DNA from: Chloroflexus aggregans DSM 9485
Lineage (GTDB): Bacteria > Chloroflexota > Chloroflexia > Chloroflexales > Chloroflexaceae
Reading direction: 5' to 3'
Length of the DNA: 64,000 nt
Assembly: GCF_000021945.1 (NCBI RefSeq)
Contig: NC_011831.1
Span: 3,547,353-3,611,352, forward strand
Part shown: piece after piece, positions 44,927 through 53,425 of the stretch
How the letters are laid out: each line of letters opens with the position of its first letter
Position numbering within the stretch: the first letter of the stretch is position 1
The notes under the pieces: generated by a model
Seen by the model: the letters and a program-made list of their open reading frames with translations, nothing else
What the model was told of the DNA's origin: nothing
Databases searched by the model: none
Position numbers and translations under genes: made by a program

Positions 44927-46510
44927 ATGGCAAAACCAAAGCGCCATTGGCTAGCTGCCACTCACGATCTCCCGCTTGCTGCGGCGCTGATCTGGTATGG
45001 TTCAGTCAGTTGTGTTGTGCTGATTCTCATTGGTGCGGTATGCCTCAATAGTGTCGCGTATGTGCGCAATTTTATTGATGATACCGCCTATCATATTCCG
45101 ATGGCGGTAGAAATTGCCCGCCATGCTAATCCCTACTATGTTGATGTGAAGGCCACGTTTACCTCATTTTGGTTTCCGGCTGGCGCGGAGGCGTTGGTTG
45201 GCCTGTTTGTCGCCGTTACTCGCGATATTAATAGTACCAATCTGTCAGGTGCGCTATTTTATATTTTGTTTTTGGTGGTGAGTTACCAGTTTGCCGGGAT
45301 TTGGACAGCAGCTCGTCACATTCGGCTATTATCGGTTGCCCTGTGCGCGGTCATTCCGGTGCTGTTTGCGCAGACGGTGGCCTTTTATGTTGATATTCAT
45401 ATCAACTTTTTAGTGTATTTGAGTTTGTACTTGCTTACGCTGGGGTTGGTGCAACGGCAAGTTGATTATGCTTGGTATGGGATTGGTGCGGCAATCTTGT
45501 CGGCCAGCGTGAAATATCACGGCCTGTTCTTTGGCGCGGTGTTGATACTGGCGGCGATTGTTGTGATGGTCGCGATCCGGTCGTACAAACCCTCGGCGCG
45601 GACGTTGCTGGTTGTGGTTGGCAGCAGCTTATTCACATCGGGATGGTATCTGCGCAACCTGTGGTTGAAAGGCAATCCGCTCTATCCGTTAGCTTTGCCG
45701 CAACCGCTACCGGCGATCTTGACGAGTCTTGGTTTGCCCTACCAAGGGATACCGTTTCCCAACTTATCACCGCAGGCTGTTTGGCCTCATCCGCTTATTC
45801 CGCAATCGCCTATAGTGTACAATCTTATTCCGCACATCACGAATGATGCGTTTGGGTTAATGTTTCCGATTTCGCTGCTCGTGATGGGGATCGTGGCTTT
45901 ACGTTCGCATCGAATGCCAGTGCTGCAACGCCGGGCATATTGGTTTGTGCTGGCGGTTTCGGTTGCGATCGTAGCTGTATTGCCGTTTCATCTCAGTGTG
46001 CCGCGGTATGTGCTGTTTTTGCCAGCAGTGGCGGCGTTGTGGCCGGCGATGCTGGCAGCGACGAATCCCGGCAGCTACCGGTTGTCTTTGTATAGTTATG
46101 CGGGGGTGATGGCAATCAGCATTATCTACATTGCAGCTAATATTGTTGGCGTCGGCAACTATCGAACTATTACTCAAGAAGCAATTTCTATCTTACAGGA
46201 GCAGCGTCGTTCTGATATTGTCTCGTTTGATATCTTTGAAAAGGGGAATTTGCGCATTGGCTACTTGAGCGGTCGCATGACGTTTATTGCCACGTTGTAC
46301 GATCGACGTCTCACCAACCAGTTGATTCAACTGCATTATCAAGATTATTTGCTTGATCAAGGCCCCGATTTCACGAATCCGGCTGATTTTGTGGCCTATG
46401 TGCGGTCGCTTGATCTCGATTACATTGTCATCTTTGATCTAGCAGCTCCCGGTGCTGATAGTTTGCTCGAACATTTCTCTGATATAACCATTGTTGAGGA
46501 TAGGTATTAA
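44927..46510 (+). CDS. Polytopic membrane protein, probable GT-C-type glycosyltransferase
   Basis: 527 residues with roughly eleven hydrophobic helices, an acidic pair in the first external loop (FIDDTAYHIPMAVEIARHANPYY) where GT-C transferases place catalytic aspartate, and a soluble C-terminal end. The general form is that of lipid-linked sugar transferases of the GT39/GT83 type, but sequence motifs are not strong. No clear ribosome site precedes the ATG. A transferase role is a modest-confidence inference. Confidence 0.6.
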   Translation: MAKPKRHWLAATHDLPLAAALIWYGSVSCVVLILIGAVCLNSVAYVRNFIDDTAYHIPMAVEIARHANPYYVDVKATFTSFWFPAGAEALVGLFVAVTRDINSTNLSGALFYILFLVVSYQFAGIWTAARHIRLLSVALCAVIPVLFAQTVAFYVDIHINFLVYLSLYLLTLGLVQRQVDYAWYGIGAAILSASVKYHGLFFGAVLILAAIVVMVAIRSYKPSARTLLVVVGSSLFTSGWYLRNLWLKGNPLYPLALPQPLPAILTSLGLPYQGIPFPNLSPQAVWPHPLIPQSPIVYNLIPHITNDAFGLMFPISLLVMGIVALRSHRMPVLQRRAYWFVLAVSVAIVAVLPFHLSVPRYVLFLPAVAALWPAMLAATNPGSYRLSLYSYAGVMAISIIYIAANIVGVGNYRTITQEAISILQEQRRSDIVSFDIFEKGNLRIGYLSGRMTFIATLYDRRLTNQLIQLHYQDYLLDQGPDFTNPADFVAYVRSLDLDYIVIFDLAAPGADSLLEHFSDITIVEDRY

Positions 46511-46564
46511 AGCGCAGTCCGTGATCGCGCAAGCAGGCTCGGATCAGGGAACGTTTCCAGCGCA

Positions 46565-48256
46565 TTACACCCGCTTGAGTACCACCATGGTCATATCGTC
46601 GGCCTGCGGAGTATCACCGACGAAGGCGGAGACCGCTTGAAGGATGGCCTCCACAATCTCGCGTGGTGAGAGGTGACTGACGGAGCGTAGTACTGCGGAC
46701 AAGCGCTCATCACCGAATAGTTCGCGCTGTGGATTCATCGCTTCGGTGATCCCATCTGTGTAGAACAGCACAACATCGCCCGGTTCGAGGATGATTTCGC
46801 CAGGTGTAAACTGCGGATCGGGAATGATGCCAAGCACAATCCCTTGTGCAGCGAGCGGTGTAACCTGCCCGGTAGCCCGTTGATAGAGTAAAGGGTAATT
46901 ATGACCACCGTTGGCATATGTGAGAAGTCCGGTGCTTGGGTCAAGCAGGGCATAGAAGCAAGTAACGAACAGACCGGCGCGCGAGTCGGCGAGGATAATG
47001 CGATTAGCACGTTGGAGGACGGCAACCGGCGGTCGACCGTCGATGGCACTTGCCCGCAAGATGGTGCGTGAAAGGGCCATAAAGAGGGCTGCCGGGACGC
47101 CTTTATCGGTGACATCGGCAATAACTATCCCGAAGCGTGGATCATGGCCGGAGGCGGTGGGTGGTGTCTCGATAAAATCGTAAAAATCGCCGCCGACGCG
47201 GCGGGCGGCGCGGTAGAAGGCTTCAATGTGCCAGCCCGGTAGCAGTGGACAACAATCGGGTAAAAAACTCGCCTGTATTTCACTCGCCAAATCGAGTTCA
47301 CGCTCGAGCCGTTGACGCGCAAGCTCTGCCTGATGAAGTCGTTCACGGTCGATCAATTGGGCTAATTGGCTGGCAAGTAGGCCGAGCAGCTCTGCTTCAC
47401 TATCGAGAAAGGTACGGCTGGAAACAGTATTGACCATCAGCAGGCCGATCGGTGTGCCGGCAAGCTCAATCGGTACCGCAAGATGACCTTGAAAGTTTTG
47501 TCGGCGTAAGAGTGGTGGTAAGCGTTGGAGGGTTTCTGCCGGTAGTTGGCTGCTGCGTTCTGGCAAATACCACAAGTGTGGATGCTCATCATCGAGGATC
47601 ATCGGCCAAGCCTGATCTGATGGTAACTCCCAGCCATGACATGCCCGTAAGATAGCGCGTCCGCCCTCTTCATCGGCCTCGATAAACGCACAGGCATCGG
47701 CGTCGAGTAAGCGAGTGCCGATGCGGAGAAGCCGCTGCAACGTCGGCTCAAGGTCGTCACTGCCGAGTAACTCTTGTGAGAGTGACAGTAAGGCGCGTCG
47801 TTCTTGTCCGCGTCGAACGCTTACTTCTGCATAGAGACGTGCTTGGGCGATAGCCGTCCCCAATATGTGACCAATAGCAGCGATCAGATGTTGATCGGCA
47901 ATTGCAAGTCGCGCCCAACGACTCGTCGCGAGGTTGAGTAAACCAACTGTGCGTAGGCCATCGTGCAACTCGACCGAAACGTGGTGGGAAAGACCGCGCT
48001 TATCCCCAACGGCAATGCGTAGCCGCGAACAGTCAATGAGCGATGGCTCGCGGAGTTGGCCGGTTTGGCATGCCACCTGACACGCGCATTCACCTTGCCA
48101 GGCTAACCCGGGATAGTTGAGAGCTGGCGGGAGCCGATGGCGAGCGGCAAGGATGAACTGATCTCGCTCATCGCGGAGATAGATCCAGCCGGCCTCTAAG
48201 CCGGTTAGCTCTAGAATATGTGTAAGCGCTGCATCGAGGGCGACACGCAAAATCAC
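46565..48256 (-). CDS. GAF-domain protein with PP2C-type (RsbU/SpoIIE) phosphatase
   Basis: A signalling phosphatase of 563 residues in the open frame: GAF-like domain 1 (about 1-150), GAF-like domain 2 (about 165-310), a short coiled-coil linker, then a PP2C/SpoIIE domain (345-563) with GGDFYDFIE, VIADVTDKGVPAALFM and ADDMTMVVLKR metal residues. The frame opens at a GTG with no ribosome site, preceded in frame by TGA four codons earlier. An adjacent frame (ATG at 48323) encodes MSSQRIAEWAVLRSLTHALN and joins seamlessly if one T of a T4 run (48249-48252) is dropped, so a 1-base frameshift is likely. Anti-sigma or anti-anti-sigma partners are not nearby. Confidence 0.8.
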   Translation of the reverse strand: MILRVALDAALTHILELTGLEAGWIYLRDERDQFILAARHRLPPALNYPGLAWQGECACQVACQTGQLREPSLIDCSRLRIAVGDKRGLSHHVSVELHDGLRTVGLLNLATSRWARLAIADQHLIAAIGHILGTAIAQARLYAEVSVRRGQERRALLSLSQELLGSDDLEPTLQRLLRIGTRLLDADACAFIEADEEGGRAILRACHGWELPSDQAWPMILDDEHPHLWYLPERSSQLPAETLQRLPPLLRRQNFQGHLAVPIELAGTPIGLLMVNTVSSRTFLDSEAELLGLLASQLAQLIDRERLHQAELARQRLERELDLASEIQASFLPDCCPLLPGWHIEAFYRAARRVGGDFYDFIETPPTASGHDPRFGIVIADVTDKGVPAALFMALSRTILRASAIDGRPPVAVLQRANRIILADSRAGLFVTCFYALLDPSTGLLTYANGGHNYPLLYQRATGQVTPLAAQGIVLGIIPDPQFTPGEIILEPGDVVLFYTDGITEAMNPQRELFGDERLSAVLRSVSHLSPREIVEAILQAVSAFVGDTPQADDMTMVVLKRV

Positions 48257-48387
48257 GGGTTTGATTCAGTGCGTGAGTAAGTGAGCGTAGTACGGCCCAT
48301 TCAGCAATACGTTGAGATGACATAAAACTAAGCTGAGCGTCAGACAAGTGAAGTGAGATGGTGTGGGTAGAGTAAAAAGACATCCAA

Positions 48388-48457
48388 CAACGAATAAACG
48401 AAATGGATCGTTGCGCTCGTTGCTCGCTCGTGCGCGATCCACTACGTTTATTCGTTG
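48388..48457. terminator. Long hairpin downstream of the O-methyltransferase gene
   Basis: A 13-bp stem (48388-48400 with 48445-48457), a 4x4 internal loop and a further 6 bp (48405-48410 with 48435-48440) close a 24-nt loop. It lies 8 bases after the methyltransferase stop (minus strand) and in the 5' region of the phosphatase gene. The rest of 48257-48464 holds only the likely true start of the phosphatase. Confidence 0.65.
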
Positions 48458-48464
48458 AGATGGG

Positions 48465-49121
48465 CTATGAGAGCTTTTTCCGACTGATCGAAACCCCGTC
48501 ACGCAACGGAATGATCACCGACTCAAGCTGTGGATGTTCCATAATTGCCCGATTGAAGCGTTGGATGCCACGCACGAGTGGCGAAACATCTTCTTCAAGC
48601 ACTTGCGCGCTACACAGTACGTTATCGGCAATCAGGACACCACCCGGTTGCAAGAGAGGAACACACAACTCCAGTGCCTGGGTTGCCTGCATATCGTTGG
48701 ATGAACTGCGGAGTACATCGAGGAAGATCAGGTCAAATTGTTCGTTCAGCGATGGTAACAACTCGTACCATTCACCTTGGTGAATGGTGATCAGATCGCT
48801 CATTCCCGCTGCGCTGATCACCTCGGTAGCCAACTTCACGCGCTCAGGGTTGCGTTCGATAGCCGTCATCTTGCCACCGGTTTGGCGGAGTGCCTTCATA
48901 ATGTAGATTGCGGCGTATCCGGTGGTGATACCGACTTCGAGTGCATTGCGGGCATTCATCATCAGTGCTTGTAAATAGAGAAATTGCCCTTGTACCGGTC
49001 CAACGAGTGATAGACCCTGCTGTTTGGCGCGTGTTTCAAGGCTTGCCAAAACCTCGTCACGCGGTGGCATCAGATCGTGGAGATAGTCTTCGATTGCAAT
49101 ATTCGTGATGTCGTATCGCAT
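48465..49121 (-). CDS. SAM-dependent O-methyltransferase (caffeoyl-CoA/catechol family)
   Basis: 218-residue Rossmann-like methyltransferase. The SAM-binding motif appears as ALEVGITTGYAAIYIMKAL, motif II as KMTAIERNPERVKLA and the metal/SAM site region as DLIFLDVLRSS, where relatives usually have an aspartate pair with alanine and lysine (IFIDADK). GGVLIADNVL is present. Start taken as ATG 49121 behind AGGAGG; a GTG three bases earlier is also possible. Its substrate is unknown and the unusual DVLRS segment makes metal dependence uncertain. Confidence 0.83.
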   Translation of the reverse strand: MRYDITNIAIEDYLHDLMPPRDEVLASLETRAKQQGLSLVGPVQGQFLYLQALMMNARNALEVGITTGYAAIYIMKALRQTGGKMTAIERNPERVKLATEVISAAGMSDLITIHQGEWYELLPSLNEQFDLIFLDVLRSSSNDMQATQALELCVPLLQPGGVLIADNVLCSAQVLEEDVSPLVRGIQRFNRAIMEHPQLESVIIPLRDGVSISRKKLS

Positions 49122-49370
49122 CACGCCCTCCTAACCTAGATTTTTGCGGTGGTACGTGCGGCTGTCGCCCCAGTGGCGTCAGTTGCATATGCAAACAATT
49201 CAGCTCAGACTAAATTGTATCACACCCTTGGCATTATTGAAGTATGATCTGTGGCTATCTGTTCTCGGTTACGGAGCAAGTATAGAAGGCTGACCGTCTT
49301 ACGGTGATGCCTATCTTGTGGTATGATCTGAGTTATCACATATGCGTAAGTTTGCAGCGGGAGGGCAGCC

Positions 49371-49955
49371 GTGGCCGCGATTCGTATCCTGATTGCCGAG
49401 GATAATGATCTCGTTTCGCTCACTCTTGAGGAGCAACTGAAGGGGTTGGGCTACGAGGTAGTTGGTATTGCTCGCACCGGCGCAGAGGCGGTGATGCTGG
49501 CTAGCCGCCTGAAACCTGATCTGGTGATTATGGATATTCGGATGCCGGAGATGGATGGTACCGAAGCAACCTCGCGAATCCGTGATCAGACCGGAATACC
49601 GGTTGTAATGTTGACGGCGTTTGCCGACAAGGAGACGATTCGACGTGCCGAAGCTGCCGGTGCGCTTGCCTATTTAGTGAAGCCGGTGAATGAGCAAGAG
49701 TTGCCACCGGCGATTACGATTGCTTTAGCCCGCCATCGAGAAATGCAGAGTTTGCGGAATGAGAATCTCGAGTTGCAAGAGGCACTTGAGGCACGTAAGC
49801 TGATCGAGCGGGCGAAGGGTATCCTTATGCAACGCCTGGGCCTTACCGAGCGTGACGCTTACGAGCGGCTGCGTCAGCGTGCCCGTGATAAACGTACCAA
49901 GATGAAGGATATTGCACAGGCGATTATCGAGGCGGAAGAGTTACTTGGCTCCTAA
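49371..49955 (+). CDS. ANTAR-domain response regulator
   Basis: 194-residue two-domain regulator. The receiver domain has EDNDLVSL, the phospho-acceptor aspartate in LVIMDIRMPEMDG and a lysine in YLVKPV. The C-terminal ANTAR domain (IERAKGILMQRLGLTERDAYERLR) binds RNA to prevent transcription termination. The GTG start at 49371 has GGGAGG before it. A cognate histidine kinase is not adjacent. A possible promoter with TATGAT at 49322-49327 lies upstream. Confidence 0.9.
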   Translation: MAAIRILIAEDNDLVSLTLEEQLKGLGYEVVGIARTGAEAVMLASRLKPDLVIMDIRMPEMDGTEATSRIRDQTGIPVVMLTAFADKETIRRAEAAGALAYLVKPVNEQELPPAITIALARHREMQSLRNENLELQEALEARKLIERAKGILMQRLGLTERDAYERLRQRARDKRTKMKDIAQAIIEAEELLGS

Positions 49956-49959
49956 CTCA

Positions 49960-50436
49960 AAGCTGCTGACGCAAAGGCGCAAAGATCGCAAAGGGTGTTA
50001 ACGCAAAGGCGCAGAGGGCGCAAAGGCGCAAAGGATGCTGACGTACAGAACACCACCCGTCGGGGCACGGCGGTGCCGTGCCCCCACTGCTAATGCAAAG
50101 GGTGCTGACGCAAAGGACGTTAACGCAAAGGCGCAAAGCACGCAAAGGCGCAAAGGTGTTGACGCACAGAGCACCACCCGTAGGGGCACTGCGGTGCCGT
50201 GCCCCCACTGCTAATACAAAGGGTGCTAACGCAAAGGCCGTTAACGCAAAGGCGCAAAGATCGCAAAGATCGCAAAGGGTGCTGACGCAAAGGGTGCTGA
50301 CGCGAAGGACGCTAACGCAAAGGCGCAGAGGGCGCAAAGGCGCAAAGGATGTTGACGTACAGGCCGCCACCCGTAGGGGCACGGCGGTGCCGTGCCCTCA
50401 CTGCTAACGCAAAGGACGCGAAGGGTGTGTTTTCGT
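49960..50436. repeat. Composite intergenic repeat block with three strong hairpins
   Basis: The gap after the ANTAR gene contains many copies of AACGCAAAGGCGCAAAG and three copies of a hairpin module ACCCGTAGGGGCAC...GTGCCCC. The hairpins are at 50062-50084, 50183-50205 and 50376-50398, each a 10-bp stem with loop GGT (copies 2 and 3 have one imperfect pair). The block ends in GAAGGGTGTGTTTTCGT at 50420-50436, also seen near 61381 and 61453. No gene is supported; open frames here are repeat artefacts. Confidence 0.9.
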
Positions 50437-50443
50437 CACCAGC

Positions 50444-50472
50444 TTGACGAACCAACACAGCTATGGTATATT
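50444..50472 (+). promoter_or_regulatory. Promoter of the aromatic biosynthesis operon
   Basis: TTGACG (50444-50449), 17 nt, TATATT (50467-50472). Transcription should start near 50479, about 30 nt before the leader peptide. Confidence 0.75.
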
Positions 50473-50510
50473 TCCCCCGTCGAAGCGGGAAGAATGAGGT
50501 AAGCAATACT

Positions 50511-50588
50511 ATGCGTGGTTCGCGCTTTTATACCTACTTCTTCTACTTTACCGGCCCACAATTGGACTGGTCGCTTCGCATTTCCTGA
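50511..50588 (+). CDS. Phe/Tyr-rich leader peptide of the aro attenuator
   Basis: A 25-codon frame with GAGGT 10 nt upstream. Phe is at positions 6, 10, 11 and 13 and Tyr at 7, 9 and 12: seven aromatic codons within eight positions, apart from one Thr. One Trp is at 20. It ends at TGA (50586-50588), 87 nt before a chorismate mutase gene, inside the region holding a terminator and a competing antiterminator. This is the arrangement of amino-acid-responsive leader peptides such as pheL. The peptide is likely unstable and only a sensor. Confidence 0.85.
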   Translation: MRGSRFYTYFFYFTGPQLDWSLRIS

Positions 50589-50655
50589 AAGGCGCAAGAG
50601 AGTACAGAGCAAGCAAAAGGGGGCGCGAGGCGAAACAACCTCGCGCCTCCTCTGT
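50571..50655 (+). promoter_or_regulatory. Transcription attenuator: terminator and antiterminator
   Basis: The terminator stem pairs 50618-50630 with 50639-50651 (9 perfect bp extended to 13 with one G-T) around an 8-nt loop, followed by a moderately T-rich CTGTTGTTG. The antiterminator pairs 50571-50579 (TCGCTTCGC) with 50625-50633 (GCGAGGCGA), 9 bp with one G-T, taking part of the terminator arm. A ribosome stalled on the Phe/Tyr codons (50526-50549) leaves 50571-50579 free; one that reaches the stop codon covers it. Trp at 50568 is too close to give antitermination. Confidence 0.8.
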
Positions 50656-50675
50656 TGTTGCTGAGGAGGAAGGTA

Positions 50676-51095
50676 ATGGACGTTCGTTGCCGCGGAGTAC
50701 GAGGAGCGACCACCTGTGAGGCAAACACGCGCGAGGCGATTTTGGCTGCCACGCACGAACTGCTCACGTTACTGATCGAAGCTAATGACATTAAGCCGGA
50801 AGACATTGCCAGCGCCATTTTTACCACCACTCCCGATCTCAATGCCGAGTTTCCGGCTGTGGCAGCGCGGGCGATTGGATGGGTGGATACTGCACTGCTT
50901 TGCGGTCACGAAATGGCCGTGCCGGGCAGCTTGCCACGCTGTATTCGCGTCTTGATCCACTGGAATACGACCAGGCGTGCCGATGAAATCGTCCATGTCT
51001 ATATCCGCGGCGCACGTGGTCTAAGGCCTGAACGCGCCGCCTTGATGAGTGCCTTCCGTATGGTTACATCAACGTTGCCGGAGGAAGAGCAATGA
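50676..51095 (+). CDS. aroH: Chorismate mutase, AroH type
   Basis: 139-residue monofunctional chorismate mutase of the trimeric AroH class, converting chorismate to prephenate for Phe and Tyr. The family pattern [20 protein letters not shown], then [17 protein letters not shown], a [17 protein letters not shown] segment and the [12 protein letters not shown] end is complete. GAGGAGG precedes the ATG. It is the first structural gene after the Phe/Tyr attenuator and is followed by DAHP synthase. Confidence 0.95.
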   Translation: MDVRCRGVRGATTCEANTREAILAATHELLTLLIEANDIKPEDIASAIFTTTPDLNAEFPAVAARAIGWVDTALLCGHEMAVPGSLPRCIRVLIHWNTTRRADEIVHVYIRGARGLRPERAALMSAFRMVTSTLPEEEQ

Positions 51096-51283
51096 GTTGT
51101 CGTCACCCAACGAACGTGACGCAACGGTGCGATCAGCCTAAGGCGATAGAATTATCCCCCCTTCAAGCAACGTGGCATACTCGCCTCATCGGGTGTGAGG
51201 CCCATTCCCCCCGTAACTGCGGGCAGATAAGTCCCGAATTGACTACCGATTCCTGTACCTATCCTACAGAGGAGGATCATTCC

Positions 51284-52297
51284 ATGATCGTTGTCATGCA
51301 AACCAATTCGACTCAGAGCCAGATTGATGCGGTGTTGGAACGGCTGCGTGAGTATAACTTGCGCGGCCATTTAACTGTCGGTGAAGAACGCACAGTGATC
51401 GCTGTTGTTGGTGCATCGATCCCACCCACGTTACGCGAAGAGCTTGAGCATTTCGCCGGCGTGAAAGAGACGCTGCGGATTACGCAACCCTATAAGTTGG
51501 TCTCCCGCGAAGTCAAACCGACCGATACCATCGTGCAGGTCGGTGATGTGAAAGTGGGGGGTGGGCATCTGGCGATCATCGCCGGGCCGTGCTCGGTCGA
51601 GAGTGAAGAGCAAATTATGGCTACCGCGCGTGCTGTGCGCGAAGCGGGAGCGAATATGTTGCGGGGTGGCGCATTCAAACCGCGAACCTCTCCCTACAGC
51701 TTCCGTGGCTTGGGTGAGGTCGGGTTACAGTTACTGGCACAGGCACGGGGAGAGACCGGCTTGCCAATCGTTACCGAGGTTATGACCCCGGCCGATGTTG
51801 AGCTGGTCGCGCGGTACGCCGATGCATTGCAGATCGGGGCGCGCAATATGCAGAACTATCAGTTGCTAGAGGAGGTTGGGCGCAGTGGCAAGCCGGTGCT
51901 GCTGAAACGCGGATTATCGGCGACAATTGAGGAGTGGTTACTCTCGGCAGAATACATCATTGCGCAGGGGAATCCCAACATTATTTTGTGCGAACGTGGT
52001 ATTCGCACGTTCGAGACGGCAACACGCAATACCCTTGATCTGAACGCCGTGGCGGTGGTCAAGAGACGCTCGCATTTACCGGTGATTGTCGATCCGAGTC
52101 ATGGTACCGGCAAATGGTATTTGGTACCACCGTTGACGCTGGCAGCGATTGCAACAGGCGCTGATGGAGTGATCATCGAGGTTCATCCTGACCCCGATCG
52201 GGCTAAGTCGGACGGTGGGCAGTCGCTCAGCCCGGAAAACTTCATGAATTTGATGCCGAAACTGCGGGCGGTCGCACAGGTCGTTGGGCGACGGTAG
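51284..52297 (+). CDS. aroF: 3-deoxy-7-phosphoheptulonate (DAHP) synthase, ACT-like N-terminal type
   Basis: First enzyme of the shikimate pathway. Residues 1-70 form the ferredoxin-like regulatory domain ([31 protein letters not shown]), then a TIM barrel with [46 protein letters not shown] and [10 protein letters not shown]. The start has GAGGAGG and gives 337 residues, the usual length with a family-typical beginning. The same frame is open from ATG 51092, which overlaps the aroH stop (ATGA) and also has GGAGGAAG, giving a Cys-rich 64-residue extension of doubtful reality. The domain suggests allosteric feedback. Confidence 0.93.
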   Translation: MIVVMQTNSTQSQIDAVLERLREYNLRGHLTVGEERTVIAVVGASIPPTLREELEHFAGVKETLRITQPYKLVSREVKPTDTIVQVGDVKVGGGHLAIIAGPCSVESEEQIMATARAVREAGANMLRGGAFKPRTSPYSFRGLGEVGLQLLAQARGETGLPIVTEVMTPADVELVARYADALQIGARNMQNYQLLEEVGRSGKPVLLKRGLSATIEEWLLSAEYIIAQGNPNIILCERGIRTFETATRNTLDLNAVAVVKRRSHLPVIVDPSHGTGKWYLVPPLTLAAIATGADGVIIEVHPDPDRAKSDGGQSLSPENFMNLMPKLRAVAQVVGRR

Positions 52298-52372
52298 CAA
52301 GATTCGGAATGTGGCCCAGATATTCGCATGTGAGTTTGTCGTAGTGTATTGCGCTTTAGGTGATGGTAGACA

Positions 52373-52401
52373 GGCAGAGCCACCCGGCGAGCGGCTCTGC
52401 C
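52373..52401 (+). terminator. Hairpin after aroF
   Basis: A perfect 9-bp stem GGCAGAGCC/GGCTCTGCC with an 11-nt loop, 75 nt past the aroF stop. No T run follows. Confidence 0.6.
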
Positions 52402-52427
52402 ATCCATCCACTCCGCCCTGCGTCGCA

Positions 52428-52456
52428 TTGCCCGACCTGGTACAGCGTGGTACAAT
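52428..52456 (+). promoter_or_regulatory. pdxS promoter
   Basis: TTGCCC (52428-52433), 17 nt, TACAAT (52451-52456), 46 nt before the pdxS ATG. Confidence 0.75.
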
Positions 52457-52502
52457 TATGTAACGAGATCTACAACATCTGGCGAGATTTGAGTGAGGCA
52501 AT

Positions 52503-53384
52503 ATGGAAAAATCGACGTGGACGACGAAGGTTGGGCTTGCGCAAATGCTTAAAGGTGGCGTCATTATGGATGTGGTGACGCCTGAGCAAGCACGGATCGC
52601 TGAAGAGGCCGGTGCAGTGGCGGTGATGGCGCTTGAACGGGTACCGGCCGATATTCGCGCTCAAGGTGGTGTTGCACGGATGAGCGATCCAGAGCTGATC
52701 TTGGCGATCAAACAGGCTGTAACCATCCCGGTCATGGCAAAAGCGCGGATCGGCCACTTCGTCGAGGCACAGGTGCTAGAGGCAATCGGTGTCGACTACA
52801 TCGACGAGAGTGAGGTCTTGACGCCAGCCGACGAAGAGCATCATATTAACAAGCATAAGTTCCGAGTGCCGTTCGTATGCGGCTGCCGCAATTTGGGTGA
52901 GGCCCTGCGCCGAATTGCCGAGGGTGCGGCGATGCTGCGTACCAAAGGCGAGGCCGGTACCGGTAATGTCGTGGAGGCAGTTCGTCATGCACGCGCTGTG
53001 TACAGTGAAATTCGCCGCTTGCAGTCGATGAACGAAGACGAACTGTTTACTTACGCCAAACAGATCCAAGCACCGTATGAGTTGGTCAAGCAAGTAGCTA
53101 CGGAAGGCAAGCTGCCGGTCGTCAATTTTGCTGCCGGTGGGATTGCCACTCCGGCTGATGCTGCCCTGTTGATGCAGCTTGGTGTGGATGGTATCTTTGT
53201 CGGGTCCGGTATTTTCAAGAGTGGTAACCCGATCAAGCGCGCACGCGCCATTGTGGAAGCAACGACCCACTACAACGATCCGGAAATCATCGCTGAGGTG
53301 AGTAAAGGCCTCGGCGAGGCTATGGTTGGGATTAACATCGATCAGATTCCCGCTGAGCAGTTGATGGCTCGGCGTGGATGGTAG
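52503..53384 (+). CDS. pdxS: Pyridoxal 5'-phosphate synthase subunit PdxS
   Basis: The synthase subunit that forms PLP from ribose 5-phosphate, glyceraldehyde 3-phosphate and ammonia. Highly conserved sequence: [42 protein letters not shown], the two catalytic lysine regions ([10 protein letters not shown] and the GNVVEAVRH region nearby), and [21 protein letters not shown]-like end. 293 residues, TIM barrel. PdxT, next, supplies ammonia. Confidence 0.97.
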   Translation: MEKSTWTTKVGLAQMLKGGVIMDVVTPEQARIAEEAGAVAVMALERVPADIRAQGGVARMSDPELILAIKQAVTIPVMAKARIGHFVEAQVLEAIGVDYIDESEVLTPADEEHHINKHKFRVPFVCGCRNLGEALRRIAEGAAMLRTKGEAGTGNVVEAVRHARAVYSEIRRLQSMNEDELFTYAKQIQAPYELVKQVATEGKLPVVNFAAGGIATPADAALLMQLGVDGIFVGSGIFKSGNPIKRARAIVEATTHYNDPEIIAEVSKGLGEAMVGINIDQIPAEQLMARRGW

Positions 53385-53395
53385 CTGAGGAGGCC

Positions 53396-53421
53396 GCGGG
53401 CGGAGCGTTCCTCCGTCCGCA
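53396..53421 (+). promoter_or_regulatory. Inter-cistronic hairpin before pdxT
   Basis: GCGGGCGGAG pairs with CTCCGTCCGC with a 5-nt loop, just after the pdxS stop and 4-10 nt before the likely pdxT starts. It may occlude or couple the pdxT start, since no ribosome site is present there. Confidence 0.45.
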
Positions 53422-53425
53422 CCCT

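Noticed and set aside
49241-49330. Two copies of TATGATCTG near the ANTAR gene
   Set aside because: Only the second has a plausible -35 spacing, and there is no evidence of a shared function.
49957-50506. Minus-strand frames in the 50-kb repeat block
   Set aside because: They follow the repeat period, and the same peptide appears in several frames.
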